Source: Brevundimonas intermedia (lineage in GTDB: Bacteria; Pseudomonadota; Alphaproteobacteria; Caulobacterales; Caulobacteraceae). Taken from it: DNA of 64,000 nucleotides. Positions 11,039 through 19,465 of the stretch are shown here, piece by piece. The position numbers and the translations under genes are program-made. The stretch lies in NCBI RefSeq assembly GCF_004614235.1, contig NZ_SPVH01000006.1:1116001-1180000 (forward strand), given 5' to 3'. The notes below the pieces were generated by a model, which saw nothing but the letters and a program-made list of their open reading frames with translations, made no database searches and was not told where the DNA came from. How positions within the stretch are numbered: the first letter of the stretch is position 1; each line of letters starts with the position of its first letter.

Positions 11039-11218
11039 CTTCTTTCGTCATCCTCCGGCAAGCCGCGTCTTCGCGGCGCAGACCGGGGGACCCAGCGGCG
11101 CCGAAGGCGATGCGTCCGCCGCTTCCTGTTTGACCACCCTGTCCGCGACAGGTTCGCGCTCACGCGCGCCGCTGGGTCCCCCGATCTCGCTACGCTCGTC
11201 GGAGGATGACGAAAGAAG
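11039..11218. repeat. Nested inverted-repeat element, copy 1
   Basis: A non-coding ~180 bp element bounded by a perfect 19-bp inverted repeat (11039-11057 and 11200-11218, reading CTTCTTTCGTCATCCTCCG). Inside lies a second perfect inverted repeat of 17 bp (11084-11100 and 11167-11183). The left ~80 bp matches the reverse complement of the right end of the element at 12451-12622 almost base for base. It fills the whole gap between purK and the COQ9-like gene and looks like a REP/MITE-type dispersed palindrome. Confidence 0.85.
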
Positions 11219-11224
11219 AGAGAA

Positions 11225-11872
11225 CTAAGTCCGCGCCCCATACCGCATCCGACTCAACGCATCGCTCACTTTGCGGAACGGCGCGTCGAAGTCCTTGCCG
11301 GCCTTCCACTTCTCGAACGCCATGACGTTTTCGATCCGCCGGGCGACGAAGGCTTCCGCCGCCTCGTGGCCATCGAACCATCGCATGGTCAGGGCGGGGA
11401 TCAGGATGCCCGACAGGATGGTGCGCTTCGAATAGTGGTTCCAGTCCGTCGCCTCGTCCCCGGCCCACCGCCAAAGGTGGTCCGCGCTCTCCCAGGCCAG
11501 TTTCAGCCCCAGGTCGGCGTTGGTCGGCAAAGACAGGAAGGCGGCGCAGCGGCGCGTGGCCTCCAGGTCGGCGGCGCCGGCCTCCATCCGTTCGGACACG
11601 GCGCGGGCGATTCGCTCGCGAATCTTCAGCGACTTGGCGTCGATCTGGCCCAGGGCCGCCAGAGCTCGCGCGTCGTGGCGGCGCGACAGCAGGGCGGCGA
11701 GATCGCGCGCGCCGTTGGGCAGCAGCAGTTCCTCGTCGCCGCGCGACAGGCCGCACGCCTCGCACGCTTCCCGCACCAGACGCGCGTTCCAGCCCAGCGC
11801 CGGCGCGCGCGCGATGGCGGCGTCCAGCACGGTCTGTTCGGTCCGGTCGGCCCAGTCTGTCGTGTCGATCAT
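11225..11872 (-). CDS. COQ9 family protein (RpsU-divergent)
   Basis: A 215-residue mainly helical protein. The C-terminal half ([33 protein letters not shown] and following) is the COQ9 lipid-binding domain, which in mitochondria and some bacteria presents ubiquinone precursors to the hydroxylase Coq7. The family is also called the RpsU-divergently transcribed protein, and here rpsU does start 187 bp away on the other strand. Its job in ubiquinone synthesis is inferred from family. It is flanked on its 3' side by the palindromic element at 11039-11218. Confidence 0.88.
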   Translation of the reverse strand: MIDTTDWADRTEQTVLDAAIARAPALGWNARLVREACEACGLSRGDEELLLPNGARDLAALLSRRHDARALAALGQIDAKSLKIRERIARAVSERMEAGAADLEATRRCAAFLSLPTNADLGLKLAWESADHLWRWAGDEATDWNHYSKRTILSGILIPALTMRWFDGHEAAEAFVARRIENVMAFEKWKAGKDFDAPFRKVSDALSRMRYGART

Positions 11873-12044
11873 GGCCCGATCATACGCCTGTCGCGCCGGG
11901 GTTTCGAGCCTTGAAGAATGGTCGCGACGATCTGGACAGGTGCGGGCGGCTGGTGTATCAGCGCGCCTTCATCCGAGGGCCCGACTTTCGGAAGACGATT
12001 TTATTTTGTTCGCCCGTCTCCCTTACAGGACGCGGCGGGCGGCC

Positions 12045-12053
12045 AAAGGAGAG
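12045..12053 (+). promoter_or_regulatory. Ribosome binding site defining the rpsU start
   Basis: AAAGGAGAG has its GGAG core at 12048-12051, 8 bases before a CTG codon at 12060. No ATG, GTG or TTG lies at a suitable distance in the S21 frame. Confidence 0.75.
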
Positions 12054-12059
12054 TTCAAC

Positions 12060-12320
12060 CTGGTACAGATTTTCGTTCGCGATAATAACGTCGATCAAGC
12101 GCTCAAAGCCCTAAAGAAGAAGATGCAACGCGAAGGCAGCTTCCGTGAAATGAAGCGCCACGTGCATTACGAAAAGCCGTCGGAAAAGCGCGCCCGTCAA
12201 AAGGCCGAGGCGATCCGTCGCGCTCGCAAGCTGGCCCGCAAGCGCATGCAGCGCGAGGGCCTGCTGCCCGCGCCGAAGCCGCGCGTTCCCGGCGCTGGCG
12301 CCGGTGGCGGCAGCCGGTAA
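12060..12320 (+). CDS. rpsU: 30S ribosomal protein S21, apparent CTG start
   Basis: S21 is a small basic protein of the 30S platform that helps start translation. The translation [20 protein letters not shown]... matches alphaproteobacterial S21, with 86 residues and a Gly/Pro/Ala-rich tail. The frame is open far upstream, but the strong AAAGGAG site lies 8 bases before CTG at 12060, which takes the place of the initiator just ahead of VQIF. An ATT at 12069 is the only other near-cognate start and would delete conserved residues. The gene diverges from the COQ9-like gene and ends at a good terminator. Confidence 0.93.
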   Translation: MVQIFVRDNNVDQALKALKKKMQREGSFREMKRHVHYEKPSEKRARQKAEAIRRARKLARKRMQREGLLPAPKPRVPGAGAGGGSR

Positions 12321-12346
12321 TATCCTGGCGTAAGCCAAAAGATTTG

Positions 12347-12377
12347 AGGCCGCCTCCTTCGGGAAGCGGCCTTTTTC
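12347..12377 (+). terminator. Intrinsic terminator of rpsU
   Basis: AGGCCGC (12347-12353) pairs with GCGGCCT (12366-12372), with further pairs towards the loop, and is followed by TTTTTC. It lies 26 bases after the rpsU stop. Confidence 0.85.
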
Positions 12378-12634
12378 TTTGTCTCCTCCCTGCGAAGCGG
12401 GGAGGTGGACCGCGCGTCGCGTGGTGGAGGGGCTGGTGCTCACACGCTCGTTTCGTCATTCCGGGCGAAGCATAGCGAAGACCCGGAACCCAGCGGCGCG
12501 CGGGAGCGCGAACCTGTTGCGGATGCGATCTTCCCGCACCCTGCGGTGGACGCATCGCCTTCGGCGCCGCTGGGTTCCCCGGTCTGCGCCGCGAAGACGC
12601 AGCTTGCCGGAGAATGACGAAAGGGAAGAGATTC
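12378..12634. repeat. Non-coding gap with element copy 2 (12451-12622) and a small palindrome
   Basis: No gene is seen here. 12451-12622 is the second copy of the nested palindrome found at 11039-11218, in the opposite orientation: outer arms TTTCGTCATT (12451-12460) and its complement (12613-12622), inner arms of 15 bp at 12485-12499 and 12564-12578. Just before it, 12386-12432 holds a separate palindromic segment built on CTCCCTGCGAAGCGGGGAG, another type of short intergenic repeat. Confidence 0.8.
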
Positions 12635-13993
12635 CTACGTCCGTCCGGTGATCGCCCGGCCGAACGTCTTCCAGCTCAACTTCACGTCCGACAGCGCCCC
12701 TGCGCGGAAGGCTCGTCCCGCGATCCAGACCATCAGGGCGGCGGTGGCGAACATCCCTACAAGCGTCAGAATCACCTCCACCAGCGGCGGATCGCTGGGC
12801 GCGCGAGCGCTCATCAGGAAGGGGGTGAAGAAGGGGATCCACGACAGCACCTTCACCACCGGCGCGTCCGGGCTGGTCAGGGCCATCTGCATGACCAGGA
12901 TCGGCACGACCAGGATCATCATGATCGGTCCCATCAGCGTCTGGGCGTCGCGCGGCGTCTCGCAGAAGGCGCCGATGGCCGCGAACAGCACCGCATACAT
13001 CAGGTATCCGCCGACCATATAGGCGATGAAATAGAAGATCAGGCCGTCGTGCAGCAGCACCTGGCCGATCGCCGCCGCCGTCTCGGGCGAGGCCGACAGC
13101 AGGCTGAACGTCCCGATTCCGCCCCAAACGCCCATGACCGTCAGGGTCAGCAGCGCCACGCCCAACACCTTGCCCGTCAGGATCTCGGTCGCCGAGGCCG
13201 AGGACAGCAGCACCTCCAGGATCTTGTTCGACTTCTCCTCCATCACGCTGTTCAGCAGGATCGAGGCGCCGGTGATGACCAGAGACCACAGCAGGAAGCC
13301 CACACCCAGGCCGATGAACGACGGGATTCGGTCGCGCATCGACACCTCGCCCCCGCTGGCGGCGTTGGGCGAAAAGGCCTTCACCTCGGGGCGGAAGGTC
13401 TGGACCTCCTGGGCCACGGCCGGGGCGACGCCCGCGGCGGTCAGCAGCTCGGTGCGTCGGGCGTCGCGCAGGGCTGTGCGAACAAAGCTGGACACGTCGT
13501 TGTCGGTGGCGCGGGCGGTCCAGACCTGTGCGGCGGGCTTGCCGTCCACGCGGTTCAGGAAGACCACGGCGTCCAGGCGGCGGTCCTTGGGCGCCGCCTT
13601 GTCCAACGCCGCCTTTATGGCGGCGTCGCGCGCCGGGCCGGTCGCATCGGCGATGGCGGGTGGAGCGGCGACCAGGCGAATCTTGGGCCCGCTGATGGAG
13701 GCCACGGCGCGACCGGCGCCGGCCTGACCCTTTTCGGCGGCCTCGCGCAGGCGTTCGTTCTGGCGGTCCAGATCGGATTGCAACGAGGCGCGGACGGCGG
13801 CGGCCAGGCCCGTCGTGGCCGGCCCTTCCTCGATCACCGCCACCGCCTTGATCGGCTCGGCCGAGCGGATCAGCAGGGGAATGCCGCCGCCCAGCACGGC
13901 GAACAGCGGAAACGCCAGCAGCGACAGCCAGAAGCCGACGGTCTTGGCGTAGGCGACATATTCGCGTCGCGCGATCAGCAGGGTGCGGTTCAT
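12635..13993 (-). CDS. ABC-2 type exporter permease (NatB-like)
   Basis: A 452-residue membrane subunit of an ABC exporter. A first membrane span (VGFWLSLLAFPLFAVLGGGIPLL) is followed by a ~190-residue extracytoplasmic region and then five or six spans, the pattern of NatB-type ABC-2 permeases. The motif ILLNSVMEEKSNKILEVLLSS is the hallmark of this group. The start is ATG at 13993, overlapping the ATPase stop as ATGA, so both are translated together. Natural substrates range from sodium to drugs; nothing here decides. Confidence 0.88.
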   Translation of the reverse strand: MNRTLLIARREYVAYAKTVGFWLSLLAFPLFAVLGGGIPLLIRSAEPIKAVAVIEEGPATTGLAAAVRASLQSDLDRQNERLREAAEKGQAGAGRAVASISGPKIRLVAAPPAIADATGPARDAAIKAALDKAAPKDRRLDAVVFLNRVDGKPAAQVWTARATDNDVSSFVRTALRDARRTELLTAAGVAPAVAQEVQTFRPEVKAFSPNAASGGEVSMRDRIPSFIGLGVGFLLWSLVITGASILLNSVMEEKSNKILEVLLSSASATEILTGKVLGVALLTLTVMGVWGGIGTFSLLSASPETAAAIGQVLLHDGLIFYFIAYMVGGYLMYAVLFAAIGAFCETPRDAQTLMGPIMMILVVPILVMQMALTSPDAPVVKVLSWIPFFTPFLMSARAPSDPPLVEVILTLVGMFATAALMVWIAGRAFRAGALSDVKLSWKTFGRAITGRT

Positions 13994-14937
13994 CGGGCGG
14001 TCTCCGCAGGGACGGCGAGTTGATCGGGATGGTCGCCGGTCAGGCCGATGAAGGCGTCGTGCAGCGTCGTTTCTTTCAGCGCAAAGCCGCGCACGTCCAG
14101 ACCGTTCAGAAAGGCCGTCTTCAACGTCTCCTGACCGCCCGCGCCCGGCGACAGGGCGATCTTCAACCGCCGCACGCCGTCCACATCCGACAGGGTCTCG
14201 ACGCCGGCCACGCCGGGCAGGGCGGCGGCGGCCTGCGCGGTGATCGCGCCTTCCAGATCGAGGAAGCGGGGCGAGGTGGCCCTGGCCTGATCCACCGTGC
14301 CCTCGAACGCCTTGCGACCGCGCGCCAGCAGCACGACCTTGTCGCACAGCCGTTCGGCGTGCTGCATCACATGGGTCGAGAACAGGACCGTGGCGCCGTT
14401 GGCCGCCAGATCGCGGATCATGGCCTCCAGACCCTGCTGGTTCATCGGGTCCAGACCCGAGAAGGGCTCGTCCAGGATCACGAACTCGGGTTGATGCACG
14501 ACCGAGGCGATCAACTGCACCTTCTGCGCCATCCCCTTGGACAGCTCCTTCATCTTCTTTTTCTGCGCTGCGCCCAGACCCTGCTGCTCCAGCATGGCCT
14601 TCGCGCGCTTCTTGCCTTCGGCGACCGGCAGGCCCTTCAGGGCGCCGAAGAAGCTGATGGCCTCGACGGGGGTCATCTTCTTGTAGAGGCCGCGCTCCTC
14701 GGGAAGGAAACCGATCCGATCGCGCACCTTGCGCCCGTCGTCGGCGCCCAGGATCTCGATCCGCCCTGCCGTCGCCGGCTGCAGGCCCAGGATCATCCGC
14801 AGGGTCGAGGTCTTACCCGCCCCGTTCGGCCCCAGAAAGCCGCAGATCGACCCCTTCTCGACCTGAAAACTCAGATCGCGCACGGCGTCGAAATCGCCGT
14901 AACTCTTGTTCACCCCATCCAGCGTCAATGCCGCCAT
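13990..14937 (-). CDS. ABC exporter ATPase (NatA-like)
   Basis: A 315-residue ATPase partner of the overlapping permease. Walker A GPNGAGKTST is near residue 36-45, the signature region is ELSKGMAQKVQL (LSKGM rather than LSGGQ, usual in this subgroup), and Walker B is FVILDEPFSGLDP. A C-terminal domain of about 90 residues follows, typical of the CcmA/NatA type. The 4-bp overlap with the permease shows an operon. Substrate unknown. Confidence 0.92.
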   Translation of the reverse strand: MAALTLDGVNKSYGDFDAVRDLSFQVEKGSICGFLGPNGAGKTSTLRMILGLQPATAGRIEILGADDGRKVRDRIGFLPEERGLYKKMTPVEAISFFGALKGLPVAEGKKRAKAMLEQQGLGAAQKKKMKELSKGMAQKVQLIASVVHQPEFVILDEPFSGLDPMNQQGLEAMIRDLAANGATVLFSTHVMQHAERLCDKVVLLARGRKAFEGTVDQARATSPRFLDLEGAITAQAAAALPGVAGVETLSDVDGVRRLKIALSPGAGGQETLKTAFLNGLDVRGFALKETTLHDAFIGLTGDHPDQLAVPAETAR

Positions 14938-15011
14938 ATCGCCCCCCGTCCTGTGACGGTCAGCCTAGAAGCGCAGGTTGTGCGACGCCAGTGGATTTGG
15001 CGTCGCGGCCG

Positions 15012-16904
15012 TCAATCCAGTACGGGCAGCTCGATATAGGATGCGTTTTCTCCAGCATGGTGGATGGCGTTGTCGGCGATCACGCCCTGGCTTTCCGTCT
15101 CATTCGGCCCGCCCGTGTTCAGGTTGCGGACGAATTTGGGGAAGTTCGAACTGGTGACCTCGACCCGGATGCGGTGCCCCGGCTGGAAGGTGTTGCTGAT
15201 CGTCATAGGCGTGGGCTGGACCGTCGCCACCTGGCCGGGCGTCAGCGGCATGGGGCGGTCGTATCCATCCCGGTACCGGGCGCGCATGATGGTGTCGCCG
15301 AGGATGTAGGCCGTGCCGTCCGGCGCCACGTCCACCAGCTTGACCGCGAAATCGGTATCGGCCGCCGAGGACGAGACTTTCAGCACCGTGTCGATGAAGC
15401 CCGTGACCTGCATCGGTTCAGTCAGCGGTTCGGACGTATAGACCAGCACGTCGTTTCGCGCCTCGATCTGACGTTGGTCGAACGCTCCGGCGGTGACCAG
15501 GCCGCCGTTGCAGCAGTCGCCGCCGCCGATGGTCTGGACCGGGTTCATCGGATCATAGCGATAGCGGTCGGCCTGTTCGCCTGCCGGCGGCGCTTCCAGG
15601 CTGAGCATGCCGTCACCGTTTAGGCTGTTGGCCGCCCCGCCAGAGCGCAGATACATCCGCACGGTCTTGACCCCGGCGGGTGGCCACTGGGCGGCGGTGC
15701 GCCATTCGTTTTCGCCCATGTTGAAATACTGGACGTGCGGCGTGCTTTCAGGGAAGGCGCGACGTTCGCCCTTCAGCCAGCGGTCGAACCAGGCGTGGAC
15801 CAGGGCGTCGCTGTCGAAGCTGGCGTCGCCCAATGGCCGCTCGCCCGACTTGTAGTTCGGGCCCAGGCCACCGAAGGCGCAGTGGTTGTTCGGCCCCACC
15901 ACCACATACTGGTTCTCGGCCGCCTCGCGATCCTGCGTCGTCGAACGGGCGTGGTTGAACAGCTCCATGTTCGGGCCGATCGACACGTCGTACCAGCTGT
16001 TGAACCACAGCGACGGCACGCCCCAGCCCATGTCGTCATGATAGAGGCCGCCTTGACGCCAGGCTGGGTCGGCCGGTGTGCGGGCGATCAGTTCCTCGAA
16101 CGTGCCGGCCGGCTCTCCGAGGTCTTTCAATATTTCATTGACGGGCAGGTGGCGGATCTGGCTGGGCCAGTTCACGTCCGGCTTCTTGGCGTCCAGGTCG
16201 TTGTAGCGCACGAGCCTGGCGCGCGTTTCCTGGTCCATGTCGCCGGGGATTTGCGCGCGCTGCGGATTGTCGACGCCGTACAGCCAGACGAAGAACAGGT
16301 TGCGGGGAACGCCGCCAGTGTACCAATTGCCTTGTTCCTGGAACCGGCCGACCTTGCCGATTCCAGCGCCGGATGCTTGCGGGACCATGGCGGCGTGGGC
16401 GGGGTGGTTCTGCGCCGCCAGCGCCAGTTGCCATTCCGCTGAGGAGGAGCATCCCAACGTGCCGACCTTGCCGTTCGACCAGGGCTGAGCCGCGATCCAG
16501 GTCAGGGCGTCATAGCCGTCAGTCTGGGGATAGCCGAGGATCTGATAATCGCCGCCCGAGAAATACCGCCCCCGCTCGTTCTGGACGACGAAGGCGTAGC
16601 CCTTGCTGACCCAGCTTAGGGCGGATCGCGTCGTGCGGGCGTTATAGGCCAACTCGTTGTAGGGCGTTCTGACAAAGACCGTTGGAAGTGGCCCCGAGAC
16701 GTTCTTGGGTCGATAGACATTGGTCGCCAGACCCACGCCGTCCCGCATGGGCGCCATGACCGCCATCTGCACATCGGCGATGCGCGACAGCTCGGTTTGC
16801 GCGGCGGCGTCGCTGTAGCGGCCGTAATCCTGGGCTGATACGGCGACAGGCGTGGCGGCCAGCACACCGGCAACGACAGCGGCGACGATCTTGTGCATTT
16901 CCAT
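15012..16904 (-). CDS. Secreted CocE/NonD family hydrolase (S15-type)
   Basis: A 630-residue alpha/beta hydrolase with a signal peptide ending near VAVSAQ (residue 25). The first domain has MRDGVGLATNVYRP and the nucleophile elbow GCSSSAEWQ; Asp and His candidates lie in WFNSWYDVS and GPNNHCAFGG. The C-terminal beta-sandwich (VTGFIDTVLKVSSSAADTDFAVKLVDVAPDG) is the X-Pro dipeptidyl-peptidase C domain. Relatives act as cocaine esterases, glutaryl-7-ACA acylases or dipeptidyl peptidases, so the substrate is open; an exported acylase or peptidase is the safe call. Confidence 0.9.
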   Translation of the reverse strand: MEMHKIVAAVVAGVLAATPVAVSAQDYGRYSDAAAQTELSRIADVQMAVMAPMRDGVGLATNVYRPKNVSGPLPTVFVRTPYNELAYNARTTRSALSWVSKGYAFVVQNERGRYFSGGDYQILGYPQTDGYDALTWIAAQPWSNGKVGTLGCSSSAEWQLALAAQNHPAHAAMVPQASGAGIGKVGRFQEQGNWYTGGVPRNLFFVWLYGVDNPQRAQIPGDMDQETRARLVRYNDLDAKKPDVNWPSQIRHLPVNEILKDLGEPAGTFEELIARTPADPAWRQGGLYHDDMGWGVPSLWFNSWYDVSIGPNMELFNHARSTTQDREAAENQYVVVGPNNHCAFGGLGPNYKSGERPLGDASFDSDALVHAWFDRWLKGERRAFPESTPHVQYFNMGENEWRTAAQWPPAGVKTVRMYLRSGGAANSLNGDGMLSLEAPPAGEQADRYRYDPMNPVQTIGGGDCCNGGLVTAGAFDQRQIEARNDVLVYTSEPLTEPMQVTGFIDTVLKVSSSAADTDFAVKLVDVAPDGTAYILGDTIMRARYRDGYDRPMPLTPGQVATVQPTPMTISNTFQPGHRIRVEVTSSNFPKFVRNLNTGGPNETESQGVIADNAIHHAGENASYIELPVLD

Positions 16905-16958
16905 CCCTCCCAGAACGTGGGGGAGACTAGGACGGTTGGGACGATCCCCGCAACATCG

Positions 16959-17600
16959 TCAGGCCTTGGGCTTCACTGTCACCTCGAAATGGCGATCGAC
17001 GACCTTGGTAGGATTGACCTGTGCGCCGTTGCGGCGGACTTCGAAATGCAGGTGCGGCCCGGTGGAATAGCCGGTGGAGCCGACCAAGCCGATGCGCTGG
17101 CCCATCGTCACGGCGTCGCCGTTCGCCACGTCGATGCGGCTGAGGTGGCCGTACAGGGTGCTCATGCCGTTGGGGTGGCGCACCTCGATGAAGTTGCCGT
17201 AGCCCTTGGGGTCGTATCCGGTGCGGACCACCTCGCCCTCGGCGGCGGTGAAGACGGTCGTGCCTTTCGGGGCAGCGATGTCGATGCCCTTGTGGGCGCG
17301 GGCCTTGGCCTCGATGGCCAGTTTGCGCAGTCCAAATGCGGAGTTGATCGCATAGCCGCGCACGGGGGCGGTGAAGGCGATCTGGCGTGTGATCGGACCG
17401 GCTTTCTCGACCTCGGCCTTGACCGGCGGGGCGACGGGGATGGCGATCTGGGCGGGCGGCGGCGTCGCGGCTTCACGTGCCGCGTTGGGCGCGGCGGCGG
17501 CGGCGAAGACGGCCACGACGGCGAAGGCGGCCGTCTGACCAGAGTGGATCAAGAGGGTCTTGCACCGCGCCAATGGCGCGTTGGTAAGCAGGCGTCGCAT
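16959..17600 (-). CDS. M23 family metallopeptidase (LytM domain)
   Basis: A 213-residue exported peptidoglycan endopeptidase candidate. An N-terminal hydrophobic anchor (QTAAFAVVAVFAAAAAPNAA) is followed by a linker and the LytM fold. The zinc ligands are visible in AHKGIDIAAP and HLHFEV, with the HLSRI loop between them. The ATG at 17600 has a GGAG site 12 bases upstream; an in-frame ATG at 17663 would add a very basic stretch with no support. Intact ligands argue for an active enzyme rather than an EnvC-like activator. Confidence 0.88.
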   Translation of the reverse strand: MRRLLTNAPLARCKTLLIHSGQTAAFAVVAVFAAAAAPNAAREAATPPPAQIAIPVAPPVKAEVEKAGPITRQIAFTAPVRGYAINSAFGLRKLAIEAKARAHKGIDIAAPKGTTVFTAAEGEVVRTGYDPKGYGNFIEVRHPNGMSTLYGHLSRIDVANGDAVTMGQRIGLVGSTGYSTGPHLHFEVRRNGAQVNPTKVVDRHFEVTVKPKA

Positions 17601-17771
17601 TCGGCGGCGTCTCCAGCGTTCGTTACGCTCTGGAATGAAGGCTCGCGGCGCACGACGGCGCACGGCGTTCCGTGGAAGCGCCGGCTTATGCCCTCGGGCT
17701 GGGGCGACTTTGGGGCTGAGGCGGGGCGGCGGATGGTCGCACGGGGGAACCGGCCGCTCGCCGTCGTCCGA

Positions 17772-17996
17772 TCAGGCGATGATGTCGGGCAGGATCTCGT
17801 CTTCGATCTTCACGATCTCGTCCTTCAGCGCCAGCTTCTTGCGCTTCAGCCGGGCCAGCATCAGTTGGTCGGGAGTGACGGCCAGGCTTAACGCGTCGAT
17901 GGAGGCGGCCAGATCGGAGTGTTCCTGACGCAGCAGCTTCACCCGCGCCTGAAGCTCGGCCATGTCTGCGGTGATTTCAGGCGTGTCGTCGTTCAT
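17772..17996 (-). CDS. YdcH/DUF465-like small protein
   Basis: A 74-residue helical hairpin protein. The segment HSDLAASIDALSL and RLKRKKLALKDEIVKIEDE matches the DUF465 (YdcH) pattern of two charged helices with a turn. Function is unknown in the family. A shorter relative lies at 19213 on the other strand. Confidence 0.8.
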   Translation of the reverse strand: MNDDTPEITADMAELQARVKLLRQEHSDLAASIDALSLAVTPDQLMLARLKRKKLALKDEIVKIEDEILPDIIA

Positions 17997-18032
17997 CGTG
18001 TCGTCCCCAAGCCGCTTATAGCCACGCCGGCC

Positions 18033-18497
18033 TCAGGTCGGAAGGGCGTCTGCGAGCCGGATCAGCGCCGGTCGTGGTGTGACGTTGGCCCACACACGCG
18101 CCGTCGCGACGAGAGCGTCGATGGCAGGACGCGGCGGGCCGGCTGGCGCGGGCGCCAAGGCCTCCAACGCCTCCAGCAAATGTCTTTCCGCCTCAAGTTC
18201 CAGCGCCTTGATGCGGTTGCGCACCGCCTCGCGCGGGCCGTTGTCGATGTCTGGAACGGGAGCCTTTAAGGTGCGGCGGATCGAGCGCAGAGGCGCGACG
18301 ACGACGCTATCCCAGGCGCGGGCTGTGTCGCAGGCGGCCTCGATAGTCTCCGCATCCGGCTTGCGGCCGGTCGCCGCGACCCAGCCAGACCAGAGCAGCA
18401 CAGGCACGTTCTGCTCATGGCTATCCTGCAACGCCAGGCACGCCTCGCCGACCCCCGGCGCGGCATAGGCGGCGACCGCCCAGTCCCACAACCGCAT
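18033..18497 (-). CDS. TIGR02444/DUF2390 family protein
   Basis: A 154-residue helical protein starting MRLWDWAVAAYAAPGVGEACLALQD; the run NVPVLLWSGW is characteristic of the TIGR02444 family. No biochemical role is established. The start overlaps the ubiX stop by one base (TAATG), so it is translationally coupled to ubiX and both are probably one operon. Confidence 0.8.
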   Translation of the reverse strand: MRLWDWAVAAYAAPGVGEACLALQDSHEQNVPVLLWSGWVAATGRKPDAETIEAACDTARAWDSVVVAPLRSIRRTLKAPVPDIDNGPREAVRNRIKALELEAERHLLEALEALAPAPAGPPRPAIDALVATARVWANVTPRPALIRLADALPT

Positions 18498-19096
18498 TAT
18501 TTCAAGCCTTCCCAGCGCCGCACGGCGCTCCAGTCCAGGCCGAACAGATCCAGCGTCCGTCCGACCGACTGGTCCACCATCTCCAGGATCGAGGCGGGCT
18601 TGGCGTAAAAGGCGGGCAGGGGCGGGGCGATGATCGCGCCCATCTCCGTCAGGGCCGTCATGGTGCGCAGGTGGCCCAGGTGGAACGGCGTCTCGCGCAC
18701 CATCAGCACCAGCGGTCGCCGCTCCTTCAGCGTCACGTCCGCCGCGCGCGTCAGCAGGGTCGAGGTCACGCCGGTGGCGATCTCGCTCATCGTCTTGACC
18801 GAGCACGGCGCCACGATCATGCCCAGTGTGCGGAAGGAGCCGGAGGCGATGGTCGCGCCTACATCGGCCAGCTTGTGAACGACGGACGCCTTGGATGTCA
18901 GCTCGTCGGGCGACAGATCCGTCTCCTGCGACAATGTGAGCAGGGCGGCCTTGGTCACCACCAGATGGCTCTCGACCCCCAGGTCGTTCAGCGCGTCCAG
19001 CAGGCGCGCGCCGTAGATCGCTCCGGACGCCCCTGAAATTCCGACCACCATTCGGGCGGGCGGGTTCCGTATGGCTCCGTTCACATCATCGACCAT
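18497..19096 (-). CDS. ubiX: Flavin prenyltransferase UbiX
   Basis: UbiX joins a prenyl group to FMN to make the prenyl-FMN cofactor for the decarboxylase UbiD in ubiquinone synthesis. The 199 residues show GISGASGAIYGARLL, the APCSVKTMSEIATG segment, and RPLVLMVRETPFHLGHLRTM. A GGAGG site lies 12 bases before the ATG at 19096; a second ATG 15 codons in (MVVGISG) is an alternative. It is followed by the coupled TIGR02444 gene. Confidence 0.95.
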   Translation of the reverse strand: MVDDVNGAIRNPPARMVVGISGASGAIYGARLLDALNDLGVESHLVVTKAALLTLSQETDLSPDELTSKASVVHKLADVGATIASGSFRTLGMIVAPCSVKTMSEIATGVTSTLLTRAADVTLKERRPLVLMVRETPFHLGHLRTMTALTEMGAIIAPPLPAFYAKPASILEMVDQSVGRTLDLFGLDWSAVRRWEGLK

Positions 19097-19212
19097 TTTG
19101 GGGGTCAGCCTCCGTGGGGTCCGGCGAGACGGGCTGTCACTGGAAAGTGATTACACAGCTCGCCAAACCGGGCGCTCACTCTACTGGTCCCTAACCTGAG
19201 GAGGCGCAAGCC

Positions 19213-19386
19213 ATGACCATCGAGGCTCGTATTCGCGAACTGGGTAATCGTCATCGTAGTCTGGATGAGACCATCCAGAAGGAACTTACCCGTCCGTCCA
19301 CGGATCCGTTGCAGGTCAGGGCGCTGAAGCAGAAGAAGCTTCGGCTGAAGGAAGAAATCACCAGTCTGGAGGCGCGCGCCAACTAA
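19213..19386 (+). CDS. Small YdcH/DUF465-like protein (57 aa)
   Basis: A short gene with a GAGGAGG ribosome site just before ATG 19213 and a terminator right after the stop. The translation MTIEARIRELGNRHRSLDET followed by LKQKKLRLKEEITSLEARAN is the two-helix DUF465 pattern, very like the C-terminal half of the 74-residue relative at 17772. Role unknown. The strong translation and termination signals make it a real gene. Confidence 0.85.
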   Translation: MTIEARIRELGNRHRSLDETIQKELTRPSTDPLQVRALKQKKLRLKEEITSLEARAN

Positions 19387-19415
19387 CGGCGTCCGCCATC
19401 CCCCTGAAAACGACG

Positions 19416-19449
19416 ACGGCCCCGGAGATTGCTCTCCGAGGCCGTTTTC
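19416..19449 (+). terminator. Intrinsic terminator after the 57-aa gene
   Basis: ACGGCC (19416-19421) plus CGGAGA (19423-19428) pair with TCTCCG (19433-19438) and GGCCGT (19440-19445), with one mismatch, and a TTTTC run follows. Confidence 0.85.
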
Positions 19450-19465
19450 GTTCGTGAAGCGAAGA

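Noticed and set aside
12614-14023. A 469-residue open frame on the plus strand opposite the ABC permease
   Set aside because: The translation is rich in Arg, Gln and Gly as expected from a third-position GC shadow; the minus strand has clear ABC-2 permease motifs and an ATGA overlap with its ATPase gene.
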